A DNA stretch of 64,000 bases. Origin: Sphaerisporangium perillae. GTDB taxonomy: Bacteria; Actinomycetota; Actinomycetes; Streptosporangiales; Streptosporangiaceae. The stretch lies in the NCBI RefSeq assembly GCF_023276435.1, contig NZ_JALLPO010000039.1, positions 1 through 64,000 on the forward strand. The letters run 5' to 3'. The notes under the pieces were generated by a model. The model did not search any database. It saw only the letters and a list, made by a program, of their open reading frames with translations, and was not told where the DNA came from. The position numbers and the translations under genes are program-made. Position 1 is the stretch's first letter. Each line of letters opens with the position of its first letter. This document shows, piece after piece, positions 16,593 to 25,739 of the stretch.

Positions 16593-17942
16593 CTATACGC
16601 GAGCGTCGGTGACCGCGGCACGGTCTCCGCCGCGCCGCCGCACGAAGCCCACGAGCAGCGTCACCAGCGCGGAGACGATGAACGCGGCCAGCGCGGCGTT
16701 CATCCACACCTGCCGCTCGAACCCGATCAGCTCCCGGGCTCCGGACCACGCCCCGTCCCACCACGCCACCGTGGGCGTCGCCGTGACCAGCCAGTACGCC
16801 ACGAAGCCGAGCACCCACGGCACGAGCATCCCCCAGCGTGACGGCGCCGCCTCCGAGGTGTCCCACCTGGCGGCCCCGCCCAGCAGGAAGTAGTCGACCA
16901 CGAGCACCGCGAACATCGGCACGAACACCGCGCCGATGACCCCGAGGAAGGCCCCGTAGGAGTTCACGTCGGCGAACAGGGCGATGCCGGTCGTCAGCAC
17001 GCCGACCCCGGCCGAGAAGACGCGCCGGTCCACCCGGGGCAGCAGGTTCTGCAGGGACATGGCCGTCGAGTAGACGTTGGCGAACGACTGGTCGGCCTCG
17101 CGCAGCACCAGGACGCCGAAGAACAGGGCGCCGAGCGGCACCGCGACGAACGCGTCCCACACCCGGTCGGGATCGTTGCCGACCAGGGCCAGCGCGACGA
17201 TGCCGAGGACCAGGCACGCCACCTGGGCGATCGTGTAACCGGTGACGACCCCGGTGAACGCCGCCCGGCTCGACCGCGAGTGCCGGGCGTAGTCCGCCGC
17301 CACCGGGACCCAGGAGACCGAGAGCGCGATCACGTAGTCGACGGCCGGGGCGAACGCGTTCCAGCTCCCGCCCCCGAGGCTCGGCGCCTCGCGCAGCAGC
17401 GCCACCGCCAGCCACACCATAGCGACGACCACGGCGGCCGTCACGAAGCGGCGGAGCAGCCGGATCGCGCCCAGCGGCCTGATCGTCAGGGCGACCGTCA
17501 GCGCTCCGGCCCCGAGCACCCACACCTGGTACGGAACGGAGTCACCGAAGACGGCCCGCGCCCCGGTGGCGATCACCCACAGCTCGAACGCTCCCCAGCC
17601 GAGCATCTGGACGATGTTCAGCACCGTCGGGACGTACGACAGGCGCGCTCCGAACAGGCCGCGCAGCAGCACCATCGCCGGCGCGCCCGTACGCGCCCCG
17701 GGCACGGCCGCGAGGCCCACCATCACGGTCCCGATGAGGCTGCCCACGACGGCGGCGAGCACGGCCGCCGTGAGGCTCAGTGACGAACCGTCGCCCAGCG
17801 GGTCCAGGAGGTACAAGGCGCCCGAGAATCCGAGCAGGCTCACCCCGAGGTTCGCCCAGAACGCGCCCTGGTCGAGCGTTCCGAGCGTCTTCGGAGGGGC
17901 CTCGTCGAGGGTCAGGGGGACTTCATCGACGGCGGACGTCAT
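16593..17942 (-). CDS. cytX: NCS1-family transporter, CytX-like (hydroxymethylpyrimidine/thiamin precursor)
   Basis: 449 residues with 12 predicted TM segments of the purine-cytosine permease (NCS1) family: TLGTLDQGAFWANLGVSL at the start, GWGAFELWVI in TM3, SWVPVAADYARHSR in the TM6 region. A TPP riboswitch sits directly upstream, which singles out CytX, the putative hydroxymethylpyrimidine transporter, among NCS1 members. It would import a pyrimidine precursor when thiamin pyrophosphate is low. The gene stands alone. Confidence 0.85.
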   Translation of the reverse strand: MTSAVDEVPLTLDEAPPKTLGTLDQGAFWANLGVSLLGFSGALYLLDPLGDGSSLSLTAAVLAAVVGSLIGTVMVGLAAVPGARTGAPAMVLLRGLFGARLSYVPTVLNIVQMLGWGAFELWVIATGARAVFGDSVPYQVWVLGAGALTVALTIRPLGAIRLLRRFVTAAVVVAMVWLAVALLREAPSLGGGSWNAFAPAVDYVIALSVSWVPVAADYARHSRSSRAAFTGVVTGYTIAQVACLVLGIVALALVGNDPDRVWDAFVAVPLGALFFGVLVLREADQSFANVYSTAMSLQNLLPRVDRRVFSAGVGVLTTGIALFADVNSYGAFLGVIGAVFVPMFAVLVVDYFLLGGAARWDTSEAAPSRWGMLVPWVLGFVAYWLVTATPTVAWWDGAWSGARELIGFERQVWMNAALAAFIVSALVTLLVGFVRRRGGDRAAVTDARV

Positions 17943-17946
17943 CGCA

Positions 17947-18050
17947 CGCTCCCTACGCCGGCATTACCCGGACAGGTTCATGCGGTCGGCGGCGCGCCCG
18001 GTTCACCCGGGAACCGCCCTCTCAGCCCGGTGACGCCCGAGCTCCCGCGG
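17947..18050 (-). promoter_or_regulatory. TPP riboswitch (THI element)
   Basis: Read on the minus strand, the leader contains GGGAGC, then GGGCTGAGAGGG (the pyrimidine-sensor T-loop CUGAGA), a hairpin, then GCATGAACCTGTCCGGGTAA and GCCGGCGTAGGGAG (the pyrophosphate-sensor helices). These are the invariant THI-box blocks in the right order. It ends only about 5 bp before the ATG, so control is probably translational: TPP binding would hide the ribosome-binding site within the final GTAGGGAG. Confidence 0.93.
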
Positions 18051-18082
18051 TATGAATTTGACCGAATTATTACACCCCTTCG

Positions 18083-18406
18083 TCAGGCGACGAAGGGCTG
18101 CCCCCCGTTTTCGGCCACCATGGGACGGCCCGCGGCCGCCCAGGACTGCATGCCGCCCTCGACGTTGATGGCCTCGCGGCCCACGTGGTTGAGCCACGCG
18201 GTGGCGTTCGCGGACCTGCCGCCGACGCGGCAGACGACGTAGACGGGGACGCCGGTCGGAACCTCGTCGACCCGCTGCTGCAGCGTGCCCAGCGGGATGT
18301 GGACGGCGGTCGGGGCGTGGCCCGCCTGCCACTCGTCGGGCTCGCGCACGTCGAGCAGGTAGACATCGTCGGGCACGGCCCCGGCCTCGATCTCTGGGAC
18401 GGTCAT
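18083..18406 (-). CDS. Rhodanese-like domain protein
   Basis: 107 residues, one rhodanese domain: VYLLDVREPDEWQAGHAPTA and VYVVCRVGGRSANATAWL, with Cys59 as the persulfide-carrying residue in the CRVGGRS active loop. It would transfer sulfane sulfur to an acceptor such as cyanide or thiol proteins. ATG 18406; an ATG at 18415 with a GGGGA sequence just upstream is an alternative. Not in an obvious operon. Confidence 0.88.
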   Translation of the reverse strand: MTVPEIEAGAVPDDVYLLDVREPDEWQAGHAPTAVHIPLGTLQQRVDEVPTGVPVYVVCRVGGRSANATAWLNHVGREAINVEGGMQSWAAAGRPMVAENGGQPFVA

Positions 18407-18552
18407 GCCCACCATTGTTCCCCGCTTCGCGAGCGTTCCGCCCGCTAACAGATGGTTACCTCGCACTAACAGAGCGAAGTTACCCGCAAGCGGCCCGGCA
18501 TAGGCGGACAGAACCGCCCGTTCCTCCCCCAAGGGGTGACCACCTGGGATTC

Positions 18553-19431
18553 CTACTTGAGCAGGCGGGAGAGCCTCCGGTCGGCGAGCGGCTTGCCGCC
18601 CGTCTGGCACGTCGGGCAGTACTGCAGCGAGGAGTCGGCGAACGAGACCTCTCTGATCGTGTCGCCGCAGACGTCGCACTGCTGCCCGCTGCGGCCGTGC
18701 ACGCGCAGGCCGGACTTCTTCTCGGTCTTCAGGTCCTTCGCGGCGATGCCGCGCGAGCGCTCGACCGCCTCGCGCAGCGTGCCGACGATCGCCTCGTGCA
18801 GGTCGGCGACCGCCGTGTCGGTCAGCGACCCGGCGATCTTGAACGGCGACATCTTCGCGACGTGCAGCACCTCGTCGGAGTACGCGTTGCCGATGCCCGC
18901 GATCACCTTCTGGTCGCGCAGCAGCCCCTTGATCTGCGTGCGGCTCCCGTTCACGATGCCCTTCAGCGCCTCCACTGTGAAGCCGGGGGCCAGCGGGTCG
19001 GGACCCAGGCTCGCGATGCCGGGCACCTGGGCAGGATCGGTGACGACGTAGACGGCCAGGCGTTTCTGCGTGCCCGCCTCGGTGAGCTCGAACCCCGGCA
19101 TCCGGCCCTCGTCGTCCGGCGCGAACCGCACCCGGACGGCCAGCGGGCCCTTGCCCGGACGGACCGGCTTGGCGCCGGAGAGGTCGTCCCGCCAGCGCAG
19201 CCAGCCGCCACGGGCCAGGTGGGTGACGAAGTGGAGCCCGTCGCAGTCAAGATCGAGGAACTTGCCGTGCCGGGCCACGCCCGTCACCGTCAGGCCGCCC
19301 AGCGCGGTGACCGGCGGGTCGACGGTCTTCAACGCCTGGAAGCCCACCACGTCCACACCCGCGACCGCGCGGCCGACGGCGCGTTCGCGCAGGAACTCGG
19401 CGAGCGACTCCACCTCGGGCAGCTCGGGCAT
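18553..19431 (-). CDS. Fpg/Nei-family DNA glycosylase
   Basis: 292 residues. N-terminal PELPEVE gives the catalytic Pro2 and Glu3; the H2TH region contains VIAGIGNAYSDEVL; the C-terminus has a CxxC...CxxC zinc finger (CDVCGD and CPTCQTGGKPL) with Arg following. It excises oxidised bases by a beta/delta-elimination mechanism. The lysine-rich KTEKKSGL insertion before the zinc finger matches a mycobacterial/actinobacterial Fpg-like subgroup (Fpg2/Nei2-type). Whether it prefers 8-oxoG or oxidised pyrimidines cannot be told. Confidence 0.9.
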   Translation of the reverse strand: MPELPEVESLAEFLRERAVGRAVAGVDVVGFQALKTVDPPVTALGGLTVTGVARHGKFLDLDCDGLHFVTHLARGGWLRWRDDLSGAKPVRPGKGPLAVRVRFAPDDEGRMPGFELTEAGTQKRLAVYVVTDPAQVPGIASLGPDPLAPGFTVEALKGIVNGSRTQIKGLLRDQKVIAGIGNAYSDEVLHVAKMSPFKIAGSLTDTAVADLHEAIVGTLREAVERSRGIAAKDLKTEKKSGLRVHGRSGQQCDVCGDTIREVSFADSSLQYCPTCQTGGKPLADRRLSRLLK

Positions 19432-19568
19432 GCCCTCACACTAACCGCTCGCCGCGTCCCGATACGGCCCTCCTCGGCGAAGCCGCGCCTTCCGGCCAGG
19501 CCCGCTCCGGCGAGCCGCGCCGTCCGGCCCGACCCGACCCGCACCGGCATGCCACGCACCGGCCCGGC

Positions 19569-21005
19569 CTACTTGGCCAGGGCGTCCTTGGGCACCGGCT
19601 TGTCCGCGGCCAGGGCGTTGAACAGCTTCAGGGCGCGCTGGGTGTCCCACTTCACGACGGCGGCGCCGTTGATCGTGGGGAGCGACCCGACGGGGACGGC
19701 CGTGGTGACCGGGTCGCCGCTCATCGCGAGCCCGAGCGACAGCAGGTCGAAGGTCCCCGTGCCGCCGTCCACCGCGACCGAGTCGGTGGCGCTCATCGCG
19801 AGCGGCACGGACCTGAAGGGGTTGACCAGGATGCCGGGGCTCGCGGCCTTCTTGACCACGGCCGAGAAGAACTGCCGCTGGCGCTGCGTGCGGTCGAAGT
19901 CGGGGAGCGCGCCCGTCGCGCGGGTGCGGACGAACCCGAGCGCCGTGCCGCCGTCCATGTCCTGGCAGCCCTTCTTCAGGTTGATGCCGGCCTTGGGGTC
20001 CTTGATGTTCTGCTTCACGCAGATGTTCACCCCGCCGATCGCGTCCACGATGCCGACGAAGCCGCTGAACCCGATCTCCATGTAGTGGTCGATCCGGATG
20101 CCGGTGGCCTTCTCGACCGTCTTGGCCAGCAGCGTCGGGCCGCCGAAGGCGTAGGCGGCGTTCAGCTTGTCGCTCCCGTGCCCGTCGATGGGGACGTAGG
20201 AGTCGCGGGGCAGGCTGACGAGGGTCGGCTTGCCGTCGCCGCTCGGGATGTGCAGGAGCATCATCGTGTCGGTGCGCTTGCCGACGGCCCGGCCGGTGGC
20301 GAGCTTCTTGCGCTGGGCGGCCGACAGCCCGGCCCGGCTGTCGGACCCGACCAGCAGCCAGTCCTCACCGGGGGTGGCCGCCGGGCGGCCGTTGTAGTCG
20401 GTGAGCGACTCGACGGTGGTCAGGCGGGAGTTGACCCACAGGAACCCGCCGACGCCGAGGACGATCAGCAGCACGAGCAGGACCGCCAGGATCCGGACGA
20501 TCAGCCGGCCCGTCCGCCGCGGCCGCCGGGCGCGCGGCTCTCCGCCGCCGCCGTCGTGGCCGCCGGCGCCCGAACGCGCCGTGTCGGGCTCCTGCACCCC
20601 GGACAGGGGGCGGACCGGCGACTGCCCGGACCGCGGCTTGCCGTACACGCGCGACCGGCCCCGGCCCGCGTCGCCCGAGGGCGCCGCCGGAGCCGCCTCC
20701 CCGCCGCCGGGGACCGCCTGCACCCAGGTCGCGTCTTCGCCGGCCCCGCCACGACCGCCGCCTACGTCGTCGCGGCGCTGCCGCTCACCCTCGTCGGGCC
20801 GTGCGCCCGGCGGGAAGCGGTATGCGGGCTGGCCCGCGGCATAGGCCTCTCCGGCACCGCCTCCGGCCGGCGGGCCGTACGCGCCCTGACCACCCGCTCC
20901 GGCGGGACGCCGGAGAGCCCGGGTCGGTCCCTCCCGGGTCTCGTCGGACCCCTCCGACCCGCCTCCAGGCAAATCGCCCACGTTGCCGTCCCCGTCCTGT
21001 GCCAA
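19569..21005 (-). CDS. LytR-CpsA-Psr (LCP) family cell-wall ligase
   Basis: 478 residues. Residues 1-165 are a disordered Gly/Pro/Arg-rich cytoplasmic arm, then a single TM (about 168-192), then the LCP domain: LLVGSDSRAG, KRTDTMMLLHIP, LVSLPRDSYVPI, NAAYAFGG, FVRTRATGALPDFDRTQRQRQF. The conserved Arg and Asp residues bind polyprenyl pyrophosphate. It would attach secondary polymers to peptidoglycan outside the membrane. Start is TTG 21005 preceded by AGAGGTGG; GTG 20981 is possible. Long unstructured arm is likely a phosphorylation or protein-interaction platform (inference). Confidence 0.88.
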   Translation of the reverse strand: MAQDGDGNVGDLPGGGSEGSDETREGPTRALRRPAGAGGQGAYGPPAGGGAGEAYAAGQPAYRFPPGARPDEGERQRRDDVGGGRGGAGEDATWVQAVPGGGEAAPAAPSGDAGRGRSRVYGKPRSGQSPVRPLSGVQEPDTARSGAGGHDGGGGEPRARRPRRTGRLIVRILAVLLVLLIVLGVGGFLWVNSRLTTVESLTDYNGRPAATPGEDWLLVGSDSRAGLSAAQRKKLATGRAVGKRTDTMMLLHIPSGDGKPTLVSLPRDSYVPIDGHGSDKLNAAYAFGGPTLLAKTVEKATGIRIDHYMEIGFSGFVGIVDAIGGVNICVKQNIKDPKAGINLKKGCQDMDGGTALGFVRTRATGALPDFDRTQRQRQFFSAVVKKAASPGILVNPFRSVPLAMSATDSVAVDGGTGTFDLLSLGLAMSGDPVTTAVPVGSLPTINGAAVVKWDTQRALKLFNALAADKPVPKDALAK

Positions 21006-21254
21006 GAGCCACCTCTGCCTCGAAGCTACGCCGTCGTGGCCGAGCCGGTGGCCCTGTCACCACAGTTTTCTCCGGTAAAAGTACGCAGAGTCACAGTAAG
21101 TCACCAATGTCGTGCCGCCGGAAACATTGGCCAGGCCGCCACCGTTACGGTTAACGACGACAACTAGCGAAAGGACAGTCGTGTCCGCTCCGGACCCGTG
21201 GAGTACCTGCCCGTGCCACGGCACGGGCCCAATTCAATCGGGGATGGCAGACCT

Positions 21255-22625
21255 GTGACCATGGTTCTCGGTCTGCCGGCCGTACTTCTTCTCACCCTCG
21301 CGACCGGCTTCTTCGTCGCGCAGGAGTTCGCGTACATCGCCGCCGACCGGGCGACGCTCCGGCAGCAGGCCGCCTCGGGCGACGCCGCCGCCGGACGTGC
21401 CGTGGAGGTCACCGGCAGGCTCTCGTTCATGTTGTCGGGCGCGCAGCTCGGCATCACCGTGACCACGCTGCTCGTGGGCTTCATCACCGAACCGGCGCTC
21501 ACCCCTTTGATCACACCCGGCCTCTCGGGGGCCGGCGTCCCGGAAGCGGCCATTCCCGGCGTCGCCGTGACCCTCGGACTGGTGATCGCCACGATCGTCC
21601 AGATGGTCCTGGGCGAGCTGGTGCCGAAGAACATCGGCATCGCCCGGCCGGAGCCCCTCGCCAAGTGGCTGTCCCGGCCGACGCTGGTCTACCTGGCCGT
21701 CGCGGGCCCGGTCATCCGGCTCTTCGACTCCTCCGCCGCGCGGCTGCTCCGCCTGTTCGGCGTCGAGCCCGTGGAGGAGGTGGAGCACGGCGCGACCCCC
21801 GAGGAGCTCTCGCGCATCATCGCCGAGTCCGAGGCGGCCGGCGATCTGTCCGGGCGCCTCTCCGACCTGCTGGAGCGGGCGCTGGAGTTCGGCGACCGTA
21901 CCGCCGAGGACGTCATGGTCCCCCGGCCCCGGGTCGTCTCGCTGCGTGCCGGACGGCCGGCCTCGGACCTGCTGGAGGCCATGAAGTCGTCGGGCCACTC
22001 CCGCTACCCCGTCCTCGGCGCCGACGGGCGTGACGTCGTCGGCGTGACCGGCCTGCGCCGGCTGCTCGGCGCCGGGCCGCTGCCGGGCGACGCGCCCATC
22101 GACGGCATCACCGACGCGCCCCTACTGGTGCCCACCACGCTGCCGCTGCCCGTGCTCCTCGAACGGATGCGCACGGCGGAAGGCGAGCTGGCGTGCGTCA
22201 TCGACGAGTACGGCGGCCTCGCCGGCGTCGTCACCATGGAGGACCTGGCCGAGGAGCTCGTCGGCGAGCTGATCGACGAGAACGACCCCGAGCCGGCCGA
22301 GGCCGTCCCCCTGGGCGACGGCACCTGGGACGTGCGCGGCACCCTCCGGCTGGACGAGGTGGAACGCGCGACCGGCCTCCAGCTTCCCGAGAGCGAAGAG
22401 TACGAGACCGTGGCCGGCCTGATCATGGCCCGCCTCGGACGTCTGGCCCAGCCCGGCGACGAGCTGAGCGTGCCCCTGGTGCCCGAGCTCCACCTGCTGG
22501 AGGACCGGGACCCCGCCGAGGAAGACGCTCTGATCACCGTGCTGGACGTCCAGCGCAGGGTCCCTGACCGGGTGCGGCTCGCGCGGGTCACCGACGCCGC
22601 CGTCATGATCGGTGAGGCTCGATGA
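21255..22625 (+). CDS. CNNM/CorC-type (hemolysin C family) membrane protein
   Basis: About 456 residues: DUF21/CNNM transmembrane domain with 3-4 TMs (residues 2-185), containing LSGAQLGITVTTLLVG and LGELVPKNIGIA, two CBS domains (RTAEDVMVPRPRV..., ACVIDEYGGLAGVVTMEDL) and a C-terminal CorC_HlyC domain. Family members act in Mg2+/Co2+ efflux or homeostasis, with CBS domains binding nucleotides. GTG 21255 is chosen because TM1 begins directly after it. The ATG of the next paralogue overlaps its stop by 4 bp. Confidence 0.85.
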   Translation: MTMVLGLPAVLLLTLATGFFVAQEFAYIAADRATLRQQAASGDAAAGRAVEVTGRLSFMLSGAQLGITVTTLLVGFITEPALTPLITPGLSGAGVPEAAIPGVAVTLGLVIATIVQMVLGELVPKNIGIARPEPLAKWLSRPTLVYLAVAGPVIRLFDSSAARLLRLFGVEPVEEVEHGATPEELSRIIAESEAAGDLSGRLSDLLERALEFGDRTAEDVMVPRPRVVSLRAGRPASDLLEAMKSSGHSRYPVLGADGRDVVGVTGLRRLLGAGPLPGDAPIDGITDAPLLVPTTLPLPVLLERMRTAEGELACVIDEYGGLAGVVTMEDLAEELVGELIDENDPEPAEAVPLGDGTWDVRGTLRLDEVERATGLQLPESEEYETVAGLIMARLGRLAQPGDELSVPLVPELHLLEDRDPAEEDALITVLDVQRRVPDRVRLARVTDAAVMIGEAR

Positions 22626-23692
22626 ACACCCTGACCGCACTGCTCCTGGGCGTCGTCCTGCTGCTCGGCAACGGCCTGTTCGTCGCGGCCGAGTTCGCCG
22701 TGGTGTCGGGCAGGCGGCACCGCCTGGAAGAGGCCGCCGCCGGCGGCGGCCGCCTGACCAGGACGGCCGGCCGGGCGGCGCTGCGCAACGCGCGCGAGCT
22801 GTCGCTCATGCTGGCCGGAGCCCAGCTCGGCATCACGCTGTGCTCCCTGGGCCTGGCCATGGTCACGGAACCGGCCATCGAGCACCTGCTCGAGCCGGTC
22901 TTCGGGTTCGTCGGCCTCCCGGAGTCCCTTGAGGTCGGCGTCGCGTACGTCATCGCCCTGACGATCATCACGTTCCTGCACATGGTGGTGGGGGAGATGG
23001 CGCCCAAGTCCTGGGCCCTGACCCACCCCGAACAGGCCGCGATGGGCCTCGCGCTGCCCTTCCGCGGCTTCACCTGGATCGCCCGGCCGGTGCTCGCCAC
23101 CCTCAACGGGCTCTCCAACGGGCTGCTGCGCGCGTTCGGCGTCCGGCCGCGCGACGAGCTCGCCACCACCCGCACGCCGCCGCAGCTCGCCATGCTCGTC
23201 GGCGAGTCGGGCCGGATGGGGCTGCTGGACCGGGACGAGCACGACCTGCTCACCAGTGCGCTGCGCGTCCAGTCACAGCCGGTCGAGCGGCTGATGGTGC
23301 CGATCGAGACCGCCGCCGCCGTACCCGCCGGCACGGCCGACGGTGTCGTTCGGGAGGTGGCCGCGGCGAGCGGCCACCTGCGGCTGCTGGTCAACGGCGG
23401 CTCCCCCGAGAACGTGCTCGGCGTGCTGCACGTGCGCGACACCCTGATCAACCCCGGCACCCCTCCGGAGGAGCTCATGAGCCCCGCTCCGCGCCTCCAG
23501 CCGTCCACGACCATCCCTGAGGCCGTGGAACGCCTCCAGGACGCTCACGCCCATCTGGGCCTCGTGACGGGCAAGGACGGCCGGGTCACCGGCATGGTCA
23601 GCCTCACCGACCTCGTCGGCGAACTGCTCAACACCCGGACGCCCCGCGCCGCCGGCCTCGACCGTCAGCGCACCGCCGCCCAGGCGAGGTAG
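22622..23692 (+). CDS. CNNM/CorC-type membrane protein, shorter paralogue
   Basis: 356 residues, same N-terminal CNNM domain (LAGAQLGITLCSLGLAMV, VVGEMAPKSWAL) and two CBS domains, but no CorC_HlyC domain at the C-terminus, which ends shortly after DLVGELLN. Overlaps the upstream gene by ATGA. Such long-plus-short pairs are common in actinomycetes and may form heterodimers, an inference from the coupled translation. Confidence 0.85.
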   Translation: MNTLTALLLGVVLLLGNGLFVAAEFAVVSGRRHRLEEAAAGGGRLTRTAGRAALRNARELSLMLAGAQLGITLCSLGLAMVTEPAIEHLLEPVFGFVGLPESLEVGVAYVIALTIITFLHMVVGEMAPKSWALTHPEQAAMGLALPFRGFTWIARPVLATLNGLSNGLLRAFGVRPRDELATTRTPPQLAMLVGESGRMGLLDRDEHDLLTSALRVQSQPVERLMVPIETAAAVPAGTADGVVREVAAASGHLRLLVNGGSPENVLGVLHVRDTLINPGTPPEELMSPAPRLQPSTTIPEAVERLQDAHAHLGLVTGKDGRVTGMVSLTDLVGELLNTRTPRAAGLDRQRTAAQAR

Positions 23693-24040
23693 CCCGGGCG
23701 CGCGCCCGTCCGCCCTGGAGCCCGTACGGGCCCGGGCGGGCGTCGCGCGTGCAAGCCCGCAGAAAGCGATCTGAAAGCCGCGGGGGTTAGACATTCGGGG
23801 TGGGGCGACCACGACGGACGTGTAGGAAGGGTTAAGAGGACCCGCCGGGGCTTCTCTCCCTGGGCGCCGGCGGCTACCTTGATCGAAGCCTCTTCGTCAC
23901 AGGGGTGTCTTGTGCGCCATATGGGGTAACGCCCATCGGGAGCACGAGACCTCGAACCTTCGGGGGTTCCAGGGGTCGACTCCTTGACCACGCATCTCCC
24001 CGGAGGACCGACGATGACAGCGACCGCCACACCCTTCGCG

Positions 24041-24335
24041 GCCCCTTGGGCGAGCGCAGAAGGTTCGCGGGAGAAAACTTTGCCTTACCCGTCCGGCAGT
24101 CTGGAGCCCCAGGAGATGCCCGCCTGGACGAACGCAAAAGCCCCGTCGGAAGAAGCTTCGCTTCGACCCGCCGGGGCTCGGGGGTTCCAGGGGGTGTCCC
24201 CCTGGACTAACACAAAGGCCCCGTGGGAAGAAGTTTTACTTCGACCCGCCGGGGCTCGGGGGTTCCAGGGGGTGTCCCCCTGGACTAACACAAAGGCCCC
24301 GTGGGAAGAAGTTTTACTTCGACCAGCCGGGGCCC
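24041..24335. repeat. 78-bp hairpin repeats next to tRNA-Leu
   Basis: Two nearly full 78-bp units (24139-24216, 24217-24294) and a 41-bp partial unit (24295-24335) run up to the tRNA 3' end. Each has a GGCCCCG/CGGGGCT stem enclosing a GAAGAAG...CTTC inner stem, then a second hairpin CCAGGGGG/CCCCCTGG. An older, diverged copy is recognisable at about 24041-24138 and a fainter one around 23950-23990. On the minus strand they lie just downstream of the tRNA and could act as serial terminators. The remainder of 23693-24040 shows no gene. Confidence 0.88.
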
Positions 24336-24338
24336 TAG

Positions 24339-24421
24339 TGGGCGAGGAGGGATTTGAACCCTCACATCCTTTCGGACACACGGACCTGAACCGTGCGCGT
24401 CTGCCGTTCCGCCACTCGCCC
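24339..24421 (-). tRNA. tRNA-Leu (anticodon CAG)
   Basis: An 83-nt cloverleaf on the minus strand. Acceptor GGGCGAG/CTCGCCC, anticodon stem CACGG/CCGTG around loop TTCAGGT (anticodon CAG), a long class II variable arm (TGTCCGAAAGGATGT), T-arm GAGGG-TTCAAAT-CCCTC, discriminator A. No CCA is encoded. tRNA-Leu genes are frequent integration sites, but no integrase gene lies beside it here. Confidence 0.96.
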
Positions 24422-24513
24422 TCTTTGAGTGCGTGGAAAGGCTAGCACGGATCCGTGCATGCCACCGAACCCGGATACGATCCTCCTAGACGATGGAGGA
24501 AGGGAGGTACCCG

Positions 24514-25254
24514 GTGGGAGTCCTTCAGCGCTTCGAGCGAAGGCTCGAGGGCTTGGTTGAGGGGGCCTTTGCGCGGGCGTTCAAATCTGACCTTCAGCCG
24601 GTCGAGGTCGCCAGCGCGGTTCAGCGGGAGATGGACGAACGAGCCGCGATCGTGGCGCAGGGTCGCACTCTTGTGCCCAACGACTTCGTGGTGGAGCTGT
24701 CCACGACCGACAGCGAGCGACTGGAGGTGTACGCCGACAGCATCGGTCACGAGCTCGCGAACCTCGCCAGGGAGTACGCCAAGGAGCAGGGGTACTCGTT
24801 CGTGGGACCTGTCCGGGTTCGCTTCGAGACCGCGGACGACCTCGCGGTCGGCCTGTTCCGCATCCGCTCGGGAGTCATCCGGGGCGCGACGGTGGAGCAG
24901 GACGAGATCCGGCAGCCGGTCAGCGATCTTCCCGCGAGCAAGCCCAGCGCGTTCGGCGGCCGCCCACGCCTGCTGGTGTCCACTCAGGACGACCCGCAGG
25001 GCCAGCGGTCATTCGAGCTGACGACCCCTGTGACGCTTCTAGGACGGGGCACCGACTGCGATCTGCGGCTGGTGGATCCGGGCGTCTCCAGGCACCATGC
25101 CGAGCTCAGAGTCGAGGGCCTGACTGTCGCCCTCGTAGATCTCGGTTCAACGAACGGCACATTCGTCAACGGCCAGCCGGTTCGCCGGATCGAGCTCCAG
25201 GACGGCACCCGCGTGACCTTGGGGCGCACGACTCTGGTGTTCCGGCGGGATTAA
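24514..25254 (+). CDS. fhaA: FHA-domain protein FhaA
   Basis: 246 residues. N-terminal DUF3662 domain (about 1-120, MGVLQRFERRLEGLVEGAF start, SDLQPVEVASAVQREMD) and a C-terminal FHA domain with LLGRGTDCDLRL, VSRHHAEL and DLGSTNGTFVNG, which binds phosphothreonine. In mycobacteria FhaA is a substrate/partner of PknB and interacts with PbpA and the peptidoglycan flippase MviN. Start GTG 24514 has GGAGGT nine bases upstream; the in-frame ATG 24493 is less likely. First gene of the fhaA-pknB operon; a 17-bp gap separates it from fhaB. Confidence 0.93.
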   Translation: MGVLQRFERRLEGLVEGAFARAFKSDLQPVEVASAVQREMDERAAIVAQGRTLVPNDFVVELSTTDSERLEVYADSIGHELANLAREYAKEQGYSFVGPVRVRFETADDLAVGLFRIRSGVIRGATVEQDEIRQPVSDLPASKPSAFGGRPRLLVSTQDDPQGQRSFELTTPVTLLGRGTDCDLRLVDPGVSRHHAELRVEGLTVALVDLGSTNGTFVNGQPVRRIELQDGTRVTLGRTTLVFRRD

Positions 25255-25271
25255 GGGTAGACAGACGGTCC

Positions 25272-25739
25272 ATGTCCGAGCTCACTCTGCTGCTGATCCG
25301 GCTCGCGTTCCTCGCGGTGCTGTGGTTCTTTGTGATTGCCGCGGTGGGTGTGATCCGGACAGACTTGTTCGGCTCACGCTCGGCCGCCGCGGCGGTCGCG
25401 CGCAAGCCTGGCAAACCCGCACGTCAACCGGCCAAGCCGAAGAAGGGGGAGCCGAAACAACTGGTCGTTACGGGTGGTCCCCTCCAAGGAACCATCATCA
25501 ACCTCACGGAGACGCCAATCACTATCGGTCGGGCGAATGACGCCACGCTGGTACTCAGCGACGATTACGCTTCCAGCCGGCACGCCCGGCTGTTCCCCCA
25601 GGACGGTCAGTGGATCGTGGAAGACCTCGGCTCGACCAACGGCACGTATCTCGACCGCTCCAAAGTGACCCGCCCGACTCCGGTGCACCTCGGCCAGCCG
25701 ATCCGCATCGGTAAAACCGTCATCGAATTGCGCAAATGA
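25272..25739 (+). CDS. fhaB: FHA-domain membrane protein FhaB/FipA
   Basis: 155 residues: N-terminal TM (5-28), basic Lys/Pro/Ala linker, FHA domain with TIGRANDATLVL, ASSRHARLF and DLGSTNGTYLD. In mycobacteria the orthologue (FipA) is a PknA/PknB target that helps FtsZ-FtsQ assembly under stress. Its TGA overlaps the ATG of pstP by 4 bp (25736-25739). Confidence 0.92.
   Translation: MSELTLLLIRLAFLAVLWFFVIAAVGVIRTDLFGSRSAAAAVARKPGKPARQPAKPKKGEPKQLVVTGGPLQGTIINLTETPITIGRANDATLVLSDDYASSRHARLFPQDGQWIVEDLGSTNGTYLDRSKVTRPTPVHLGQPIRIGKTVIELRK

Noticed and set aside
18415-20085. Plus-strand open frame of over 500 codons
   Set aside because: Antisense to the Fpg-like and LCP genes; residue composition is random-looking and both opposite genes have clear motifs.
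24139-24335. Repeats resembling a CRISPR array
   Set aside because: Units are contiguous 78-bp copies without unique spacers, there are no cas genes, and the sequence forms terminator-like hairpins.
24339-24421. Integration site (attB) for a mobile element at the tRNA-Leu
   Set aside because: No integrase gene or duplicated tRNA end is adjacent; neighbouring genes are core genes.
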